Shown: positions 41,438 to 49,736 of the stretch, piece by piece
How the letters are laid out: each line of letters begins with the position of its first letter
How positions within the stretch are numbered: position 1 is the stretch's first letter
Source: Rhodospirillum sp. UBA1311
GTDB lineage: Bacteria; Pseudomonadota; Alphaproteobacteria; Rhodospirillales; Rhodospirillaceae
DNA: 51,728 bases
Assembly (NCBI GenBank): GCA_002307145.1
Contig: DBTR01000069.1
Coordinates: forward strand, 1 to 51,728
Direction of reading: 5' to 3'
Program-made: the position numbers and the translations under genes
Notes under the pieces: generated by a model
What the model was told of the DNA's origin: nothing
The model's input: only the letters and a program-made list of their open reading frames with translations
Databases searched by the model: none

Positions 41438-42493
41438 TTAGGCCTTGACCCCGGCGCCGCGCGCCTTCGGGGCTTCCGTGTCGAGCGGCCAGCGCGGCCG
41501 CGGCTTGAAGTCGAGCGCGTCGCCGCCGAAGGCCTTCAGGCGTTCGATCCCGGCCCAGGCGATCATCGCGCCGTTGTCGGTGCAGAGTGGCAGGGGCGGC
41601 GCCACGAACACAAGCCCGGATTTCTTCGCGAGCGTGGTGAGCGCGGCGCGCAGGTGGGTGTTGGCGGCGACGCCGCCCGCGACCACGAGGTGGGTGCCCT
41701 CGGGATGCGCTGCCTGGAACGCGGCGATCGCGGGCTTCAACCGGCCGCACAGGCTGTCGGCGATCGCGGCCTGGATGCAGGCGCAGAGGTCGCGGACGTC
41801 GGTGGCGTCGGGGGCGTGGCCGAGTTTGTCCAACGTCTGGCGCACCGCGGTCTTGAGGCCGGAGAACGAGAAGTCGCAGCCCGGCGCGCCTCGCATCGGG
41901 CGGGGCAGGGGGAAGCGCTTCGGGTCGCCGCCGACGGCGGCGCGCTGGATCTCCGGCCCGCCGGGATAGGGCAGGCCGATCATCTTCGCGGTCTTGTCGA
42001 AGGCTTCGCCCGCCGCGTCGTCGATGGTGGTGCCGAGGCGGGCGTAGTCGTCCGGGCCCTTGACGATCAAGGTCTGGCAATGGCCGCCCGAGGTGAGCAG
42101 CAGCAGGAACGGGAAGGGGACGTCGTCGGTGAGCCGCGCGGTCAGCGCGTGGCCTTCGAGGTGATTGACCGCGACGAACGGAATCCCGCGCGCCACTGCG
42201 ATCGCCTTGGCGGTGGTGACGCCGACCAGCACGCCGCCGATCAGCCCCGGCCCGGCGGCGGCGGCCACTGCGTCGATCTCGGAAATCGCCACCCCGGCTT
42301 CGTCGAGCGCCTGGCGTACCACCCGGTCGACATGCGCGAGGTGGCTGCGCGCCGCAATCTCGGGCACCACGCCGCCGTAGGGGCGATGTTCCTCGATCTG
42401 CGAGGCGATCACGTTCGACAGCACGCGCCGGTCGTCGGTGACGACGGCGGCGGCGGTTTCGTCGCAGCTGGTTTCAAGCCCTAGGATGATCAT
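41438..42493 (-). CDS. tsaD: tRNA N6-adenosine threonylcarbamoyltransferase
   Basis: Transfers threonylcarbamoyl to A37 of ANN-decoding tRNAs, with TsaB and TsaE. The 351-residue protein has LGLETSCDETAAAVV, PEIAARSHLAHVD, NHLEGHALTAR (His111 and His115 metal ligands), LLLTSGGHCQTL, IDDAAGEAFDKTAKMIGLPYPGGP and VAGGVAANTHLR; the set is complete. ATG 42493 was chosen as the first codon of the conserved MIILGLETS. The frame is open further upstream but runs into hemC on the other strand. tsaD heads a minus-strand operon with gpsA and yciI and is divergent from hemC across 102 bases. Confidence 0.96.
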   Translation of the reverse strand: MIILGLETSCDETAAAVVTDDRRVLSNVIASQIEEHRPYGGVVPEIAARSHLAHVDRVVRQALDEAGVAISEIDAVAAAAGPGLIGGVLVGVTTAKAIAVARGIPFVAVNHLEGHALTARLTDDVPFPFLLLLTSGGHCQTLIVKGPDDYARLGTTIDDAAGEAFDKTAKMIGLPYPGGPEIQRAAVGGDPKRFPLPRPMRGAPGCDFSFSGLKTAVRQTLDKLGHAPDATDVRDLCACIQAAIADSLCGRLKPAIAAFQAAHPEGTHLVVAGGVAANTHLRAALTTLAKKSGLVFVAPPLPLCTDNGAMIAWAGIERLKAFGGDALDFKPRPRWPLDTEAPKARGAGVKA

Positions 42494-42512
42494 CGGTTTC
42501 TCAATTACCCCT

Positions 42513-42540
42513 TTGCAGGCGCGGGGCCAACCTCTACAAA
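42513..42540 (+). promoter_or_regulatory. Candidate sigma-70-type promoter for hemC
   Basis: TTGCAG at 42513-42518 and TACAAA at 42535-42540, 16 bases apart, in the 102-base divergent gap between tsaD and hemC. The -10 box would be 55 bases before the hemC ATG. A match of this quality can occur by chance, but the gap must hold promoters for both directions. Confidence 0.35.
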
Positions 42541-42595
42541 TCGGAAGCACCCCGAAATATCGTTCCGCACGTCGATTTGCCAGAGTTGTTTTGCG

Positions 42596-43519
42596 ATGTC
42601 CCAAACCCCGCTTCTCACCATCGGAACCCGTGGCAGCCCGCTGGCGCTGGCGCAGACCCACGCCGTCGCCGCCGCGTTGCGCGCCGCGGTGCCCGAGCTT
42701 GGCCCCGATGACGCGATCGCGGTGGAAGTGATCAAGACCAGCGGCGACAAGATTCTCGACCGGCCGCTGGCGGAGGCGGGCGGCAAGGGCCTGTTCACCA
42801 AGGAAATCGACGAGGCGATGCTCGACCGCCGCATCGACATCGCGGTCCACTCGATGAAGGACGTGCCGACCTGGCTGCCCGAGGGCATCGACCTGCCGTG
42901 CATGATGCGGCGCGAAGACCCGCGCGACGCCTTCCTCTCCAATGTCGCGAAAAGCCTGGACGACCTGCCGCCCGGTGCGGTGGTCGGCACCGCGAGCCTG
43001 CGGCGCGGCGCGTTCGTCCTGGCGCGGCGGCCCGATCTCAAGATCGTGAGTTTTCGCGGCAATGTCCAATCCCGCCTCGCCAAGCTCGACGACGGCGTCG
43101 TCGACGCCACCCTGCTCGCCCTCGCCGGGCTGCGTCGCCTCGACATGGCGGACCGCGCGGCGGGCATCCTGAGCGTCGAGGAGATGCTTCCCGCCGTGGC
43201 GCAGGGCGCGATCGGCATCACCTGCCGGAGCGACGACGCCCGCGCGCAAGGATGGCTCGCCAGGATCAACCATGTCGCCACCACCATCGCGGTGGCCTGC
43301 GAGCGCGCCTTCCTGCGGGTCCTGGACGGTTCCTGCCGCACCCCGATCGGCGGCCTCGCCACCCTCGACGGCGAGGGCGGCCTGAGCTTCATCGGCCGCC
43401 TCGCGCGCACCGACGGCAGCGCGATCTTCGAGGCGCGGCGCAGCGGCTCGGCGGCGGACGCGGAGGCGCTCGGGCTCGACGCGGGCAACGAAGTCAAGGC
43501 CGCCGCCAGCGGCACCTAA
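42596..43519 (+). CDS. hemC: Hydroxymethylbilane synthase (porphobilinogen deaminase)
   Basis: Polymerises four porphobilinogens into hydroxymethylbilane for haem synthesis. The 307-residue protein has IGTRGSPLALAQ, VIKTSGDKI, GGKGLFTKEIDEA, DIAVHSMKDVPT, RREDPRDAFLS, GTASLRRGA and FRGNVQSRLAKL. The dipyrromethane cofactor cysteine is Cys247 in LDGSCRTPIGG. The protein is complete and of normal length. It leads the haem operon hemC-hemD-hemY, with hemD 26 bases after its stop. Confidence 0.97.
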   Translation: MSQTPLLTIGTRGSPLALAQTHAVAAALRAAVPELGPDDAIAVEVIKTSGDKILDRPLAEAGGKGLFTKEIDEAMLDRRIDIAVHSMKDVPTWLPEGIDLPCMMRREDPRDAFLSNVAKSLDDLPPGAVVGTASLRRGAFVLARRPDLKIVSFRGNVQSRLAKLDDGVVDATLLALAGLRRLDMADRAAGILSVEEMLPAVAQGAIGITCRSDDARAQGWLARINHVATTIAVACERAFLRVLDGSCRTPIGGLATLDGEGGLSFIGRLARTDGSAIFEARRSGSAADAEALGLDAGNEVKAAASGT

Positions 43520-43545
43520 TTTCCGATCACGCCGGAGGAGATACC

Positions 43546-45669
43546 ATGCGGGTTTTGATCACGCGTCCGCACGACGACGCCTCGCAGACCGCGCAACTCC
43601 TGGAGGCGCGCGGCTATGCGGTCGAGGTCGAGCCGATGCTCGCGGTGCTGCCGGTGGTCGCGCCGGTGCTGGAGACCGACGGCATCCAGGCGGTGCTGTT
43701 CACCTCGGCCAACGGCGCGCGGGCGATGTCCTCGGCGAGCAAGGCGCGGGAAACCCCGGTGTTCACCGTCGGCGATGCCTCGGCGGCGGAAGCCAGGCGC
43801 CTCGGCTACACCCAGGTCCATTCGGCGAAGGGCGACGTCGCCTCGCTCGCGGCGCTGGTCGCCGAGGTCTGCGACCCCGCCGCCGGGCCGCTGCTCCACG
43901 TCGCCGCCAACGTCGTCGCGGGCGATCTCCAGGATCTTTTGGAAAAACATGGATTCGCAGTGCGCAAGGCGTGCTTATATGAATCCCGTACCGCCGTCGC
44001 GTTGAGCCCGGAGCTGACCGAGGCCTTGAAAACCGGGCGGATCGACGCGGCGTTGTTTTTTTCGCCCCGGACCGCCGAAACATTCGTTACTCTGGCAAAA
44101 AACGCGGGCGTGGACGGGGACTTGGGCCGGATTTCGGCCTACGCGCTGTCTCCGGCGGTCGCGGACAAATTGCGGACGGTATCCTGGCGCGCGCTCCGCG
44201 TCGCCGACCGTCCGGACCAGGAGGCGCTGCTGGCGATCCTCGACCGGGATCGACCTGCGGACGATCAACGCACCGAAGTCGCGGTGCCCGAAGCGGCAAA
44301 GGGTGGAGAGATGGCGATGACCCCTGACAAGGATGCCGAACGCGACGAAGCCGCGTTGGCGCCCACTCCGGCTGCGGCCGAGGCGGACCCCCACGCGGAG
44401 GCGGACGACCTCGCGCATGAGGACGCCGAGGAGGAGGACGCCCATCCGTCGAATGCCGGGCGCTCCGCCACCATCGCAATCCTGCTGCTGGTGATCGTCG
44501 GCCTCGTCGGCTATGCGTCGATTCCGTTCTGGCGCGACAAGGTGCCGGATCCCTACCGCAGCTACCTTCCCGATCTTCCGGCGAGCGAAACCCGCACCCT
44601 AATCGCCAACCTCGAACAGAACATCGACGCCAATCGCACCGAACTGGCCCGCCTGCGCGCCGAGGTGAAGACCTTGAGCAGCGAAGTCGAGGACGTTACC
44701 GACGCGGTCTCGCCGGTGAGCGGCAACGCCACCCTCGAAATCGGCGCGCTCAAGGAACGCCTCGCCGCGATGGACACCCGCCTGCGCGCGCTCTCCTCGG
44801 GCGCCGCGCCCGGCGCGGCCCCGGGCGCGGCCGCGCCGGGCGCGACCGACGATCTCCAGCACCGCCTCGACCTCGTCGCGGGCCGGGTCGAGCAACTCGC
44901 CGAGAACGCCAAGACCCTCTCCGGCAAGATCGACCAGAAGGGCCTCGCGCAGCAGGATCAGGTCGACGAAATCGCCAAGCGCGTCGACCGGGTCGAAGCC
45001 ACCCGCGCCGAAGCCGCGAGCGTGCTGCGCCTCTCCGATCGGATCAACGCCGTCGAAGACATGGCCCGCGCCATGGTCTCGCGCCACGACGCCTCGCTCG
45101 CCAACCTCCTTGCGGTGGTGCAGCTCCGCGCCAAGGCGGCGGACGGCCAGCCCTTCGACGCCGAACTCCGCACCGCCCGCGCGCTCGCCGACGACAAGAC
45201 CGCCTTCGACGCAGTTGCCCAGGGCTTCGCCAACGCGGCGGGCCAGGGCGTCGCCACCCCCGCCGCGCTGCGCCAGGGCTTCGACCAGGTCGCCGCCTCC
45301 GCCGCCCGCGCCGCCGCCGCGCCGAAGGGCGATTCGCTGCTCGACAAGACCATCGCCCGGGTCACCGGCCTCGTCACCGTCCGCCGCATGGACGGCAACA
45401 CCGACACCCAGAGCGTGGACTCGGTCCTCGCCCGCACCGAGGCCTTCCTCAACGCCGGCGACCTCGCGAGCGCGGTCAAGGAAGCCAAGAGCATCGAGGA
45501 CGCGGCGGTCGCCGCCGCCCTCAAGCCCTGGATCGCCCGTGCCGAAGCCCGCGTCGCCCTCGATGCCGCGCTCTCCACGATGACCGCCGACGCCCTCGCC
45601 CGGGTCGCCGCGAGCGCCGGCGCGCAGCAGCCGCCCGGCGGCTCCGCCGCGCAGAAGACGGGAGGCTGA
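43546..45669 (+). CDS. hemD: Uroporphyrinogen-III synthase fused to mitofilin-like membrane protein
   Basis: A 707-residue composite. Residues 1 to about 240 are HemD: MRVLITRPHDDASQTAQLLEARGY, VLFTSANGARAM and LFFSPRTAETFV, the cyclising enzyme that makes uroporphyrinogen III. An acidic Pro/Ala/Glu linker (about 260-305) leads to one membrane helix, SATIAILLLVIVGLVGYAS (about 307-326). Then comes a long helical part with coiled-coil character (residues about 345-520) and an Ala-Pro-Gly repeat near 418-435, as in COG4223 mitofilin-like proteins. In many relatives hemD and the mitofilin-like gene are separate. An internal ATG at 44311, in frame and preceded by GGGTGGAGAG, could also give the membrane part alone. 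ATG 43546 has GGAGGAG before it. Confidence 0.88.
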   Translation: MRVLITRPHDDASQTAQLLEARGYAVEVEPMLAVLPVVAPVLETDGIQAVLFTSANGARAMSSASKARETPVFTVGDASAAEARRLGYTQVHSAKGDVASLAALVAEVCDPAAGPLLHVAANVVAGDLQDLLEKHGFAVRKACLYESRTAVALSPELTEALKTGRIDAALFFSPRTAETFVTLAKNAGVDGDLGRISAYALSPAVADKLRTVSWRALRVADRPDQEALLAILDRDRPADDQRTEVAVPEAAKGGEMAMTPDKDAERDEAALAPTPAAAEADPHAEADDLAHEDAEEEDAHPSNAGRSATIAILLLVIVGLVGYASIPFWRDKVPDPYRSYLPDLPASETRTLIANLEQNIDANRTELARLRAEVKTLSSEVEDVTDAVSPVSGNATLEIGALKERLAAMDTRLRALSSGAAPGAAPGAAAPGATDDLQHRLDLVAGRVEQLAENAKTLSGKIDQKGLAQQDQVDEIAKRVDRVEATRAEAASVLRLSDRINAVEDMARAMVSRHDASLANLLAVVQLRAKAADGQPFDAELRTARALADDKTAFDAVAQGFANAAGQGVATPAALRQGFDQVAASAARAAAAPKGDSLLDKTIARVTGLVTVRRMDGNTDTQSVDSVLARTEAFLNAGDLASAVKEAKSIEDAAVAAALKPWIARAEARVALDAALSTMTADALARVAASAGAQQPPGGSAAQKTGG

Positions 45670-45673
45670 GCCG

Positions 45674-46873
45674 ATGATCCGCATTCTCGGATACCTGATC
45701 GCCGTCGCCGCCCTGGTGGGCGGCGCGGTCTGGCTCGCCGACCACTCGGGCCGGGTCGCGGTCGACTGGCTCTCCTGGCGCGTCGACACCTCGGTGCCGG
45801 TGATGCTGGTCGTGGTGCTGCTGTTCTGGGCGGTGGTGACGGCGATCTTCCGCTTCCTCGCCGGGTTCTTCGGCCTGCCCGGAAAACTCTCGCGCCGCAG
45901 CCGGGAAAAGCGCCAGATCAAGGGCAACGCCGCCCTCACCGGCGCGATCACCGCGATCGCGGCGGGGGACGTCGAGTCCGCCAAGCGCCTGACCAAGGAT
46001 ACCGACAAGGCGCTCAAGAACCCGCAGCTCACCCACCTGCTCAACGCCGAGATCGACCGCGCCAAGGGCGACATCGACTCCGCCCGCGCGCACTACGACG
46101 CCTTGCTCGAAACCCCGGAGACCGAACTCGCGGGCCTGCGCGGCCTCGTCGAAACCCTGCCGCCCGAAGACCCGCGCCTCGATGCCCTCGCGGTCCGCGC
46201 CTACGACCGCGCGCCGGGCGCGGCCTGGGCGGCCCAGGCCGCCTACGCCGCCCACCTCCGCGCCGGCCGTCTCGACCAGGCGCAAAGGCTCGTCGAATCG
46301 CAGCGCAAGAAAACCAACTTCCTCGGCCCCGACGCCCAGGCCGAGAAGGCGCGGCTCGCCATGGCGCGCGCCGAAGCGGCCCAGGCCGAAGGCCGCCTCG
46401 CCGATGCCGCCAAGCTCGCCCGCGAAGCCCTCGACCTCGCGCCCGACGACACCCAGGCGGCTCTTGCCCTCGCTCATATCCACGCCGCCGACGGCCAGGA
46501 TGCCAAGGCCGGCGACGTGATCGCCGCGCAGTGGCGGATCGCGCCCTCCCCGGCGCTGCTCCGCGCCTACCTCGACCTCTGGCGCGCCGAGGATCCGGCC
46601 CAGGTGGCCAAGCGCGTCCGCGACCTCACCAACGCCAACGTCGAGCATCCGGAAAGCCGCCTCGCCCTCGCCGAGGCCTATCTCCGTGCCCAGGCCTTCG
46701 CCGATGCTCGCGTCGTCCTGGCGCCGCTGCTCAGCCCGAACGCCACCGCTGCCGCCAATGGTCGCGCCGCGCTCGCCATGGCGCGCATCCTCGCCGCCGA
46801 AGGCGCGGACCCGGCGCAGCAGCGCGAATGGATCGAACGGGCGGCGGCGTCGCTCGCTCCGCCGAGGGGCTAG
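45674..46873 (+). CDS. hemY: HemY-like TPR membrane protein
   Basis: A 399-residue inner-membrane protein. Helix 1 is near residues 3-21 (ILGYLIAVAALVGGAVWLA) and helix 2 near 42-66 (PVMLVVVLLFWAVVTAIF), then TPR-like helical repeats to the end (AAQAEGRLADAAKLAREALDLAPDD is one clear unit). This is the layout of the proteobacterial HemY found after hemD/hemX, which is not the oxidative HemY protoporphyrinogen oxidase of Bacillus. It lies 4 bases after the hemD fusion stop. The stop codon sits inside a 20-base perfect palindrome that opens repeat copy A. Confidence 0.87.
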   Translation: MIRILGYLIAVAALVGGAVWLADHSGRVAVDWLSWRVDTSVPVMLVVVLLFWAVVTAIFRFLAGFFGLPGKLSRRSREKRQIKGNAALTGAITAIAAGDVESAKRLTKDTDKALKNPQLTHLLNAEIDRAKGDIDSARAHYDALLETPETELAGLRGLVETLPPEDPRLDALAVRAYDRAPGAAWAAQAAYAAHLRAGRLDQAQRLVESQRKKTNFLGPDAQAEKARLAMARAEAAQAEGRLADAAKLAREALDLAPDDTQAALALAHIHAADGQDAKAGDVIAAQWRIAPSPALLRAYLDLWRAEDPAQVAKRVRDLTNANVEHPESRLALAEAYLRAQAFADARVVLAPLLSPNATAAANGRAALAMARILAAEGADPAQQREWIERAAASLAPPRG

Positions 46874-47023
46874 CCCCTCGGAACCCGTGATTTTTGGGTT
46901 TTATGCGAAGCGCCAGAAGGCCTTCGCGCGGCGTGATGATGGATTGCCGCTTCGCGGCGAAAAAACAAGTTACGGGGTCTGGGGCCTAAGGCCCCAGTGG
47001 GCCCGGGCAGAGCCCGGACCTTA
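46862..47023. repeat. Intergenic palindromic repeat, copy A (hemY/lysR tails)
   Basis: Fills the gap between two converging genes and overlaps both stop codons. It has four parts: a perfect 20-base palindrome CCGAGGGGCTAGCCCCTCGG (46862-46881); an arm TTTTATGCGAAGCG (46899-46912) pairing through GCGAAGCG with CGCTTCGC (46948-46955) ahead of an A-run; CTGGGGCC-TAA-GGCCCCAG (about 46979-46997); and GCCCGGGC-AGA-GCCCGG ending in ACCTT at the lysR stop. Copies B and C show the same order of elements. It may serve as a two-way terminator. Confidence 0.8.
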
Positions 47024-47914
47024 AACTCTTCCCGCGAGAAACCCGCGCAGATGGCTGACGAACGCGCTGACCTTGGCCGAGAGGTTGAGGCGTTCGGGGT
47101 AGACGGCGTGGATGTCGGCGGGCGGCAGGGTCCAGCCGGGGAGGACTTCTTCGAGCGCGCCGGAGCGGAGGTCGTCGGCGATGTTCCAGGCGGCGCGCAT
47201 CAGGATGCCGTGGTGTTCGCGCGCCCAGGCGAGGGCGACTTCGCCGTCGTTGGTGGAGAGGCGGCCGTGGACTTTGACCGCCTCGCTGTCGCGGCCGCGC
47301 GCGAGACGCCAGACGCCATAGGGGTCGTCGTTCTGGCGGAGCACGATGCAGGCGTGGCGGGCGAGGTCGGCGGGGGTGCGCGGGCGGCCTTGGCGGTCGA
47401 GGTAGGCCGGGGTGGCGCAGAGGATGCGGCGGTTGGCGGCGACGCGCTGGGCGATGAGACGGGAGTCCGGCAGATCGCCGAAGCGGATGACGAGGTCGAT
47501 GGCGTCGTCGGGGAGCGCGACCGGGCGGTCGGTGAGGTGGAGGCGAACTTCGACCTCGGGGTAGAGCGTGGCGAACGACGAGACCGCCGGGGCGACATGG
47601 GCGCGGCCGAAGCCGAGCGGCGCGTTGATCCGCAGCAGGCCGCGCGGCACGTCGCGGCTGCTGGAGACGCGGGCCTCCATTTCGGCGATGTCGGCAAGAA
47701 TGCGGCGCGCGTGGGCGAGATAGACCTCGCCCTCGCCGGTCAGCGTCAGGCGGCGGGTGGTGCGGTTCAAGAGCCGCACGCCGAGGCGTTGTTCGAGCTT
47801 GGCGAGGCGCTTGGAGACCGCGGGCGGGGTCAGGTCCATTTCCCGCGCCGCGCCTGCGAGGCTGCCCTGGCGCACCACCAGGGCGAACAGCGCGAGGTCG
47901 GAGTCCGGCTGCAT
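47021..47914 (-). CDS. LysR-family transcriptional regulator
   Basis: A 297-residue LysR regulator: DLALFALVVRQGSLAGAAREMDLTPPAVSKRLAKLEQRLGVRLLNRTTRRLTLT is the full winged helix-turn-helix, followed by an effector-binding domain beginning GLLRINAPLGFGRAHVAP. It is divergent from ttdA-ttdB across a 103-base gap, the usual arrangement for a LysR activator and its target. By analogy with TtdR of Escherichia coli it may respond to tartrate, but effector specificity cannot be read. The stop codon TAA at 47021 runs straight into repeat copy A. Confidence 0.92.
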   Translation of the reverse strand: MQPDSDLALFALVVRQGSLAGAAREMDLTPPAVSKRLAKLEQRLGVRLLNRTTRRLTLTGEGEVYLAHARRILADIAEMEARVSSSRDVPRGLLRINAPLGFGRAHVAPAVSSFATLYPEVEVRLHLTDRPVALPDDAIDLVIRFGDLPDSRLIAQRVAANRRILCATPAYLDRQGRPRTPADLARHACIVLRQNDDPYGVWRLARGRDSEAVKVHGRLSTNDGEVALAWAREHHGILMRAAWNIADDLRSGALEEVLPGWTLPPADIHAVYPERLNLSAKVSAFVSHLRGFLAGRV

Positions 47915-47958
47915 TCGTTACCTCCGCGACCGAATAGAGTTCATCCGCGTGATATTAT
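47913..47958 (+). promoter_or_regulatory. Candidate operator and extended -10 promoter, lysR-ttdA gap
   Basis: ATTCG (47913-47917) and CGAAT (47931-47935) form an inverted repeat with 13 bases between, overlapping the lysR start codon; this is the type of dyad LysR proteins bind near their own start. Downstream, TGATATTAT (47950-47958) matches an extended -10 box and lies 60 bases before the ttdA ATG. Both are short matches. Confidence 0.35.
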
Positions 47959-48017
47959 GCGATTCCGTGTCGCGGGTTAAGCTCCGTCTCCAGGACCAAG
48001 CCGAAGGAGACGTTCCC

Positions 48018-48929
48018 ATGGATACCGTATCCGTCAAACCCAGCCCCGCCGAAACCCTCACCGACGTGATGGCGCGCTTCACCGCCTATATCGGCAAGCG
48101 CCTGCCCAACGACGTTTCGGACAAGCTCGCGCAGCTCCGCGCCAAGGAAACCAAGCCGCTCGCCAAGACCGTCTACGAGTCGATGGCGGACAACCAGGAA
48201 GCCGCCAAGCGCCTCAACCGGCCGAGCTGCCAGGACACCGGCATCATCCAGTACTTCATCAAGGCGGGCGCGAAGTTCCCGCTGCTCGGCGAGCTCGAAG
48301 ACATCCTCCGTGACGCCACGCTGGCCGCCACCAAGGCCGGACCGCTGCGCCACAACGCGGTGGAAACCTTCGACGAAAAGAACACCGGCACCAACACCGG
48401 CCGCAGCATTCCCTGGCTCGACTGGGAGATCGTCCCCGACGACGACGGCGCGACCATCGACGTCTACATGGCGGGCGTCGGCTGCACCCTCCCCGGCGCG
48501 GCGAAGGTGCTGATGCCCGGCGAAGGCTACGAGGGCGTCACCAAGTTCGTCTTCGACGTGATCACCTCCTACGGCGTCAACGCCTGCCCGCCGCTGCTCG
48601 TCGGCGTCGGCGTCTCGTCCTCCGCCGAAATGGCGGCGCGGCTCTCGAAAAAGGCGATCCTGCGCGAGGTCGGCTCCCACAACGCCAACCCCAACGCGGC
48701 GAAAATGGAAACCCTGCTGGAAGACGGCCTCAACGAGATCGGCATCGGCCCGCAAGGCCTATCGGGCAATTCCAGCGTGATGGGCGTCAACATCGAGAAT
48801 TCGGCGCGCCACCCCTCGACCATCGGCGTCGCGGTCTCCACCGGCTGCTGGGCGCACCGGCGCGGCCGCATCCGCATCCATGCCGACCTCTCCTACGAAA
48901 TCCTCTCGCACAAAGACGCGGCGCTATGA
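48018..48929 (+). CDS. ttdA: L(+)-tartrate dehydratase, alpha subunit
   Basis: Catalytic iron-sulphur subunit that dehydrates L(+)-tartrate to oxaloacetate (class I fumarase family). The 303-residue length equals that of the Escherichia coli protein. The three cluster cysteines are Cys71 (PSCQDTG), Cys190 (NACPPLL) and Cys277 (STGCWAHRR), matching the family positions. NTGTNTGRSIPW and GSHNANPNAAKM are also family-typical. The cluster is oxygen-labile in this class, which suggests use at low oxygen. ATG 48018 has AAGGAGA upstream. A role as a two-subunit fumarase cannot be excluded. Confidence 0.88.
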   Translation: MDTVSVKPSPAETLTDVMARFTAYIGKRLPNDVSDKLAQLRAKETKPLAKTVYESMADNQEAAKRLNRPSCQDTGIIQYFIKAGAKFPLLGELEDILRDATLAATKAGPLRHNAVETFDEKNTGTNTGRSIPWLDWEIVPDDDGATIDVYMAGVGCTLPGAAKVLMPGEGYEGVTKFVFDVITSYGVNACPPLLVGVGVSSSAEMAARLSKKAILREVGSHNANPNAAKMETLLEDGLNEIGIGPQGLSGNSSVMGVNIENSARHPSTIGVAVSTGCWAHRRGRIRIHADLSYEILSHKDAAL

Positions 48930-49534
48930 AAAAGATCCTCACCACGCCCCTCTCCGACGAGGATATTCGCGATCTGCGCATCGGCGACGTGGTCTACCTC
49001 ACCGGACGCCTCGTCACCTGCCGCGACGTCGCCCACCGCCGCCTGATCGAACTGAAGCGCCCGCTCCCCGTCGACCTCGACCGCCTCGCCATCCTCCACG
49101 CCGGGCCGATCGTCCGCTCCCTGCCCGGCGGCCGCTTCGAAATGGTCTCCATCGGCCCGACCACCTCGATGCGGATGGAAAAGTTCGAGCGCGAGTTCAT
49201 CCGCCAGACCGGCGTCAAAATGATTATCGGCAAGGGCGGCATGGGGCCGGAAACCGTCGCCGGATGCCAGGAATTCACCGCCGTCCACGCCGTCTTCCCC
49301 GGCGGCTGCGCCGTCCTCGCCGCAACCCAGGTGGAGGAAATCGAAGGCGCGGAATGGCACGACCTCGGCATGCCCGAAACCCTCTGGATCAACCGCGTCA
49401 ACGCCTTCGGCCCGCTGATCATCTCCATCGACAGCCACGGCAACAACCTCTTCGCCGAAAACAAAGCCACCTACAACGAACGGAAAATTCCGATCGTCGA
49501 ACGAATCTGCGAACAGGTGCGGTTCATTTCGTAG
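48926..49534 (+). CDS. ttdB: L(+)-tartrate dehydratase, beta subunit
   Basis: A 202-residue partner of ttdA, corresponding to the C-terminal domain of class I fumarases. LRIGDVVYLTGRLVTCRDVAHRRL, the AGPIVR strand, IGPTTSMRMEKFE and IIGKGGMGPETVAGC carry the substrate-binding residues. The four-base overlap with ttdA (ATGA) means 1:1 translational coupling, as expected for an alpha2beta2 enzyme. It ends 15 bases before repeat copy B. Confidence 0.88.
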   Translation: MKKILTTPLSDEDIRDLRIGDVVYLTGRLVTCRDVAHRRLIELKRPLPVDLDRLAILHAGPIVRSLPGGRFEMVSIGPTTSMRMEKFEREFIRQTGVKMIIGKGGMGPETVAGCQEFTAVHAVFPGGCAVLAATQVEEIEGAEWHDLGMPETLWINRVNAFGPLIISIDSHGNNLFAENKATYNERKIPIVERICEQVRFIS

Positions 49535-49549
49535 GGAAGGCTGAAGGAG

Positions 49550-49735
49550 AAGGTCCGGGCTCTGCCCGGGCCCGGCAAGGGGCTCGGCCCCTTGCATCCC
49601 AAAACTCTGGTTTTCGCGCGTAGCGCAATCAACCGTCACGCCGCGCGATGGTTTGATGGCGCTACGCGCGAAAAACTAAGGGGTACACAGGGCCCACGGC
49701 ACTGTGCGGGGTCCAGGGGCAGCGCCCCTGGCCTG
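49550..49735. repeat. Intergenic palindromic repeat, copy B (ttdB/marC tails)
   Basis: Between converging genes ttdB and the MarC-family gene. From left: AAGGTCCGGGC-TCT-GCCCGG (49550-49569); AAGGGGC-TCG-GCCCCTT (49577-49593); a 16-base perfect inverted pair TTTTCGCGCGTAGCGC (49611-49626) with GCGCTACGCGCGAAAA (49659-49674), with ATCAACC/GGTTTGAT pairing inside; and CCAGGGGC-AGC-GCCCCTGG (49713-49731). It is the clearest of the three copies, and most of its length could fold. Confidence 0.85.
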
Positions 49736-49736
49736 C

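Noticed and set aside
40424..42484. A plus-strand open frame of nearly 690 codons across gpsA and tsaD
   Set aside because: Antisense to two universally conserved genes, no motif and no ribosome site; a composition artefact.
43546..45669. Possibility that hemD and the membrane protein are separate genes split by an unseen stop
   Set aside because: No stop codon occurs in the frame between 43546 and 45667. Kept as one gene, with the internal start noted.
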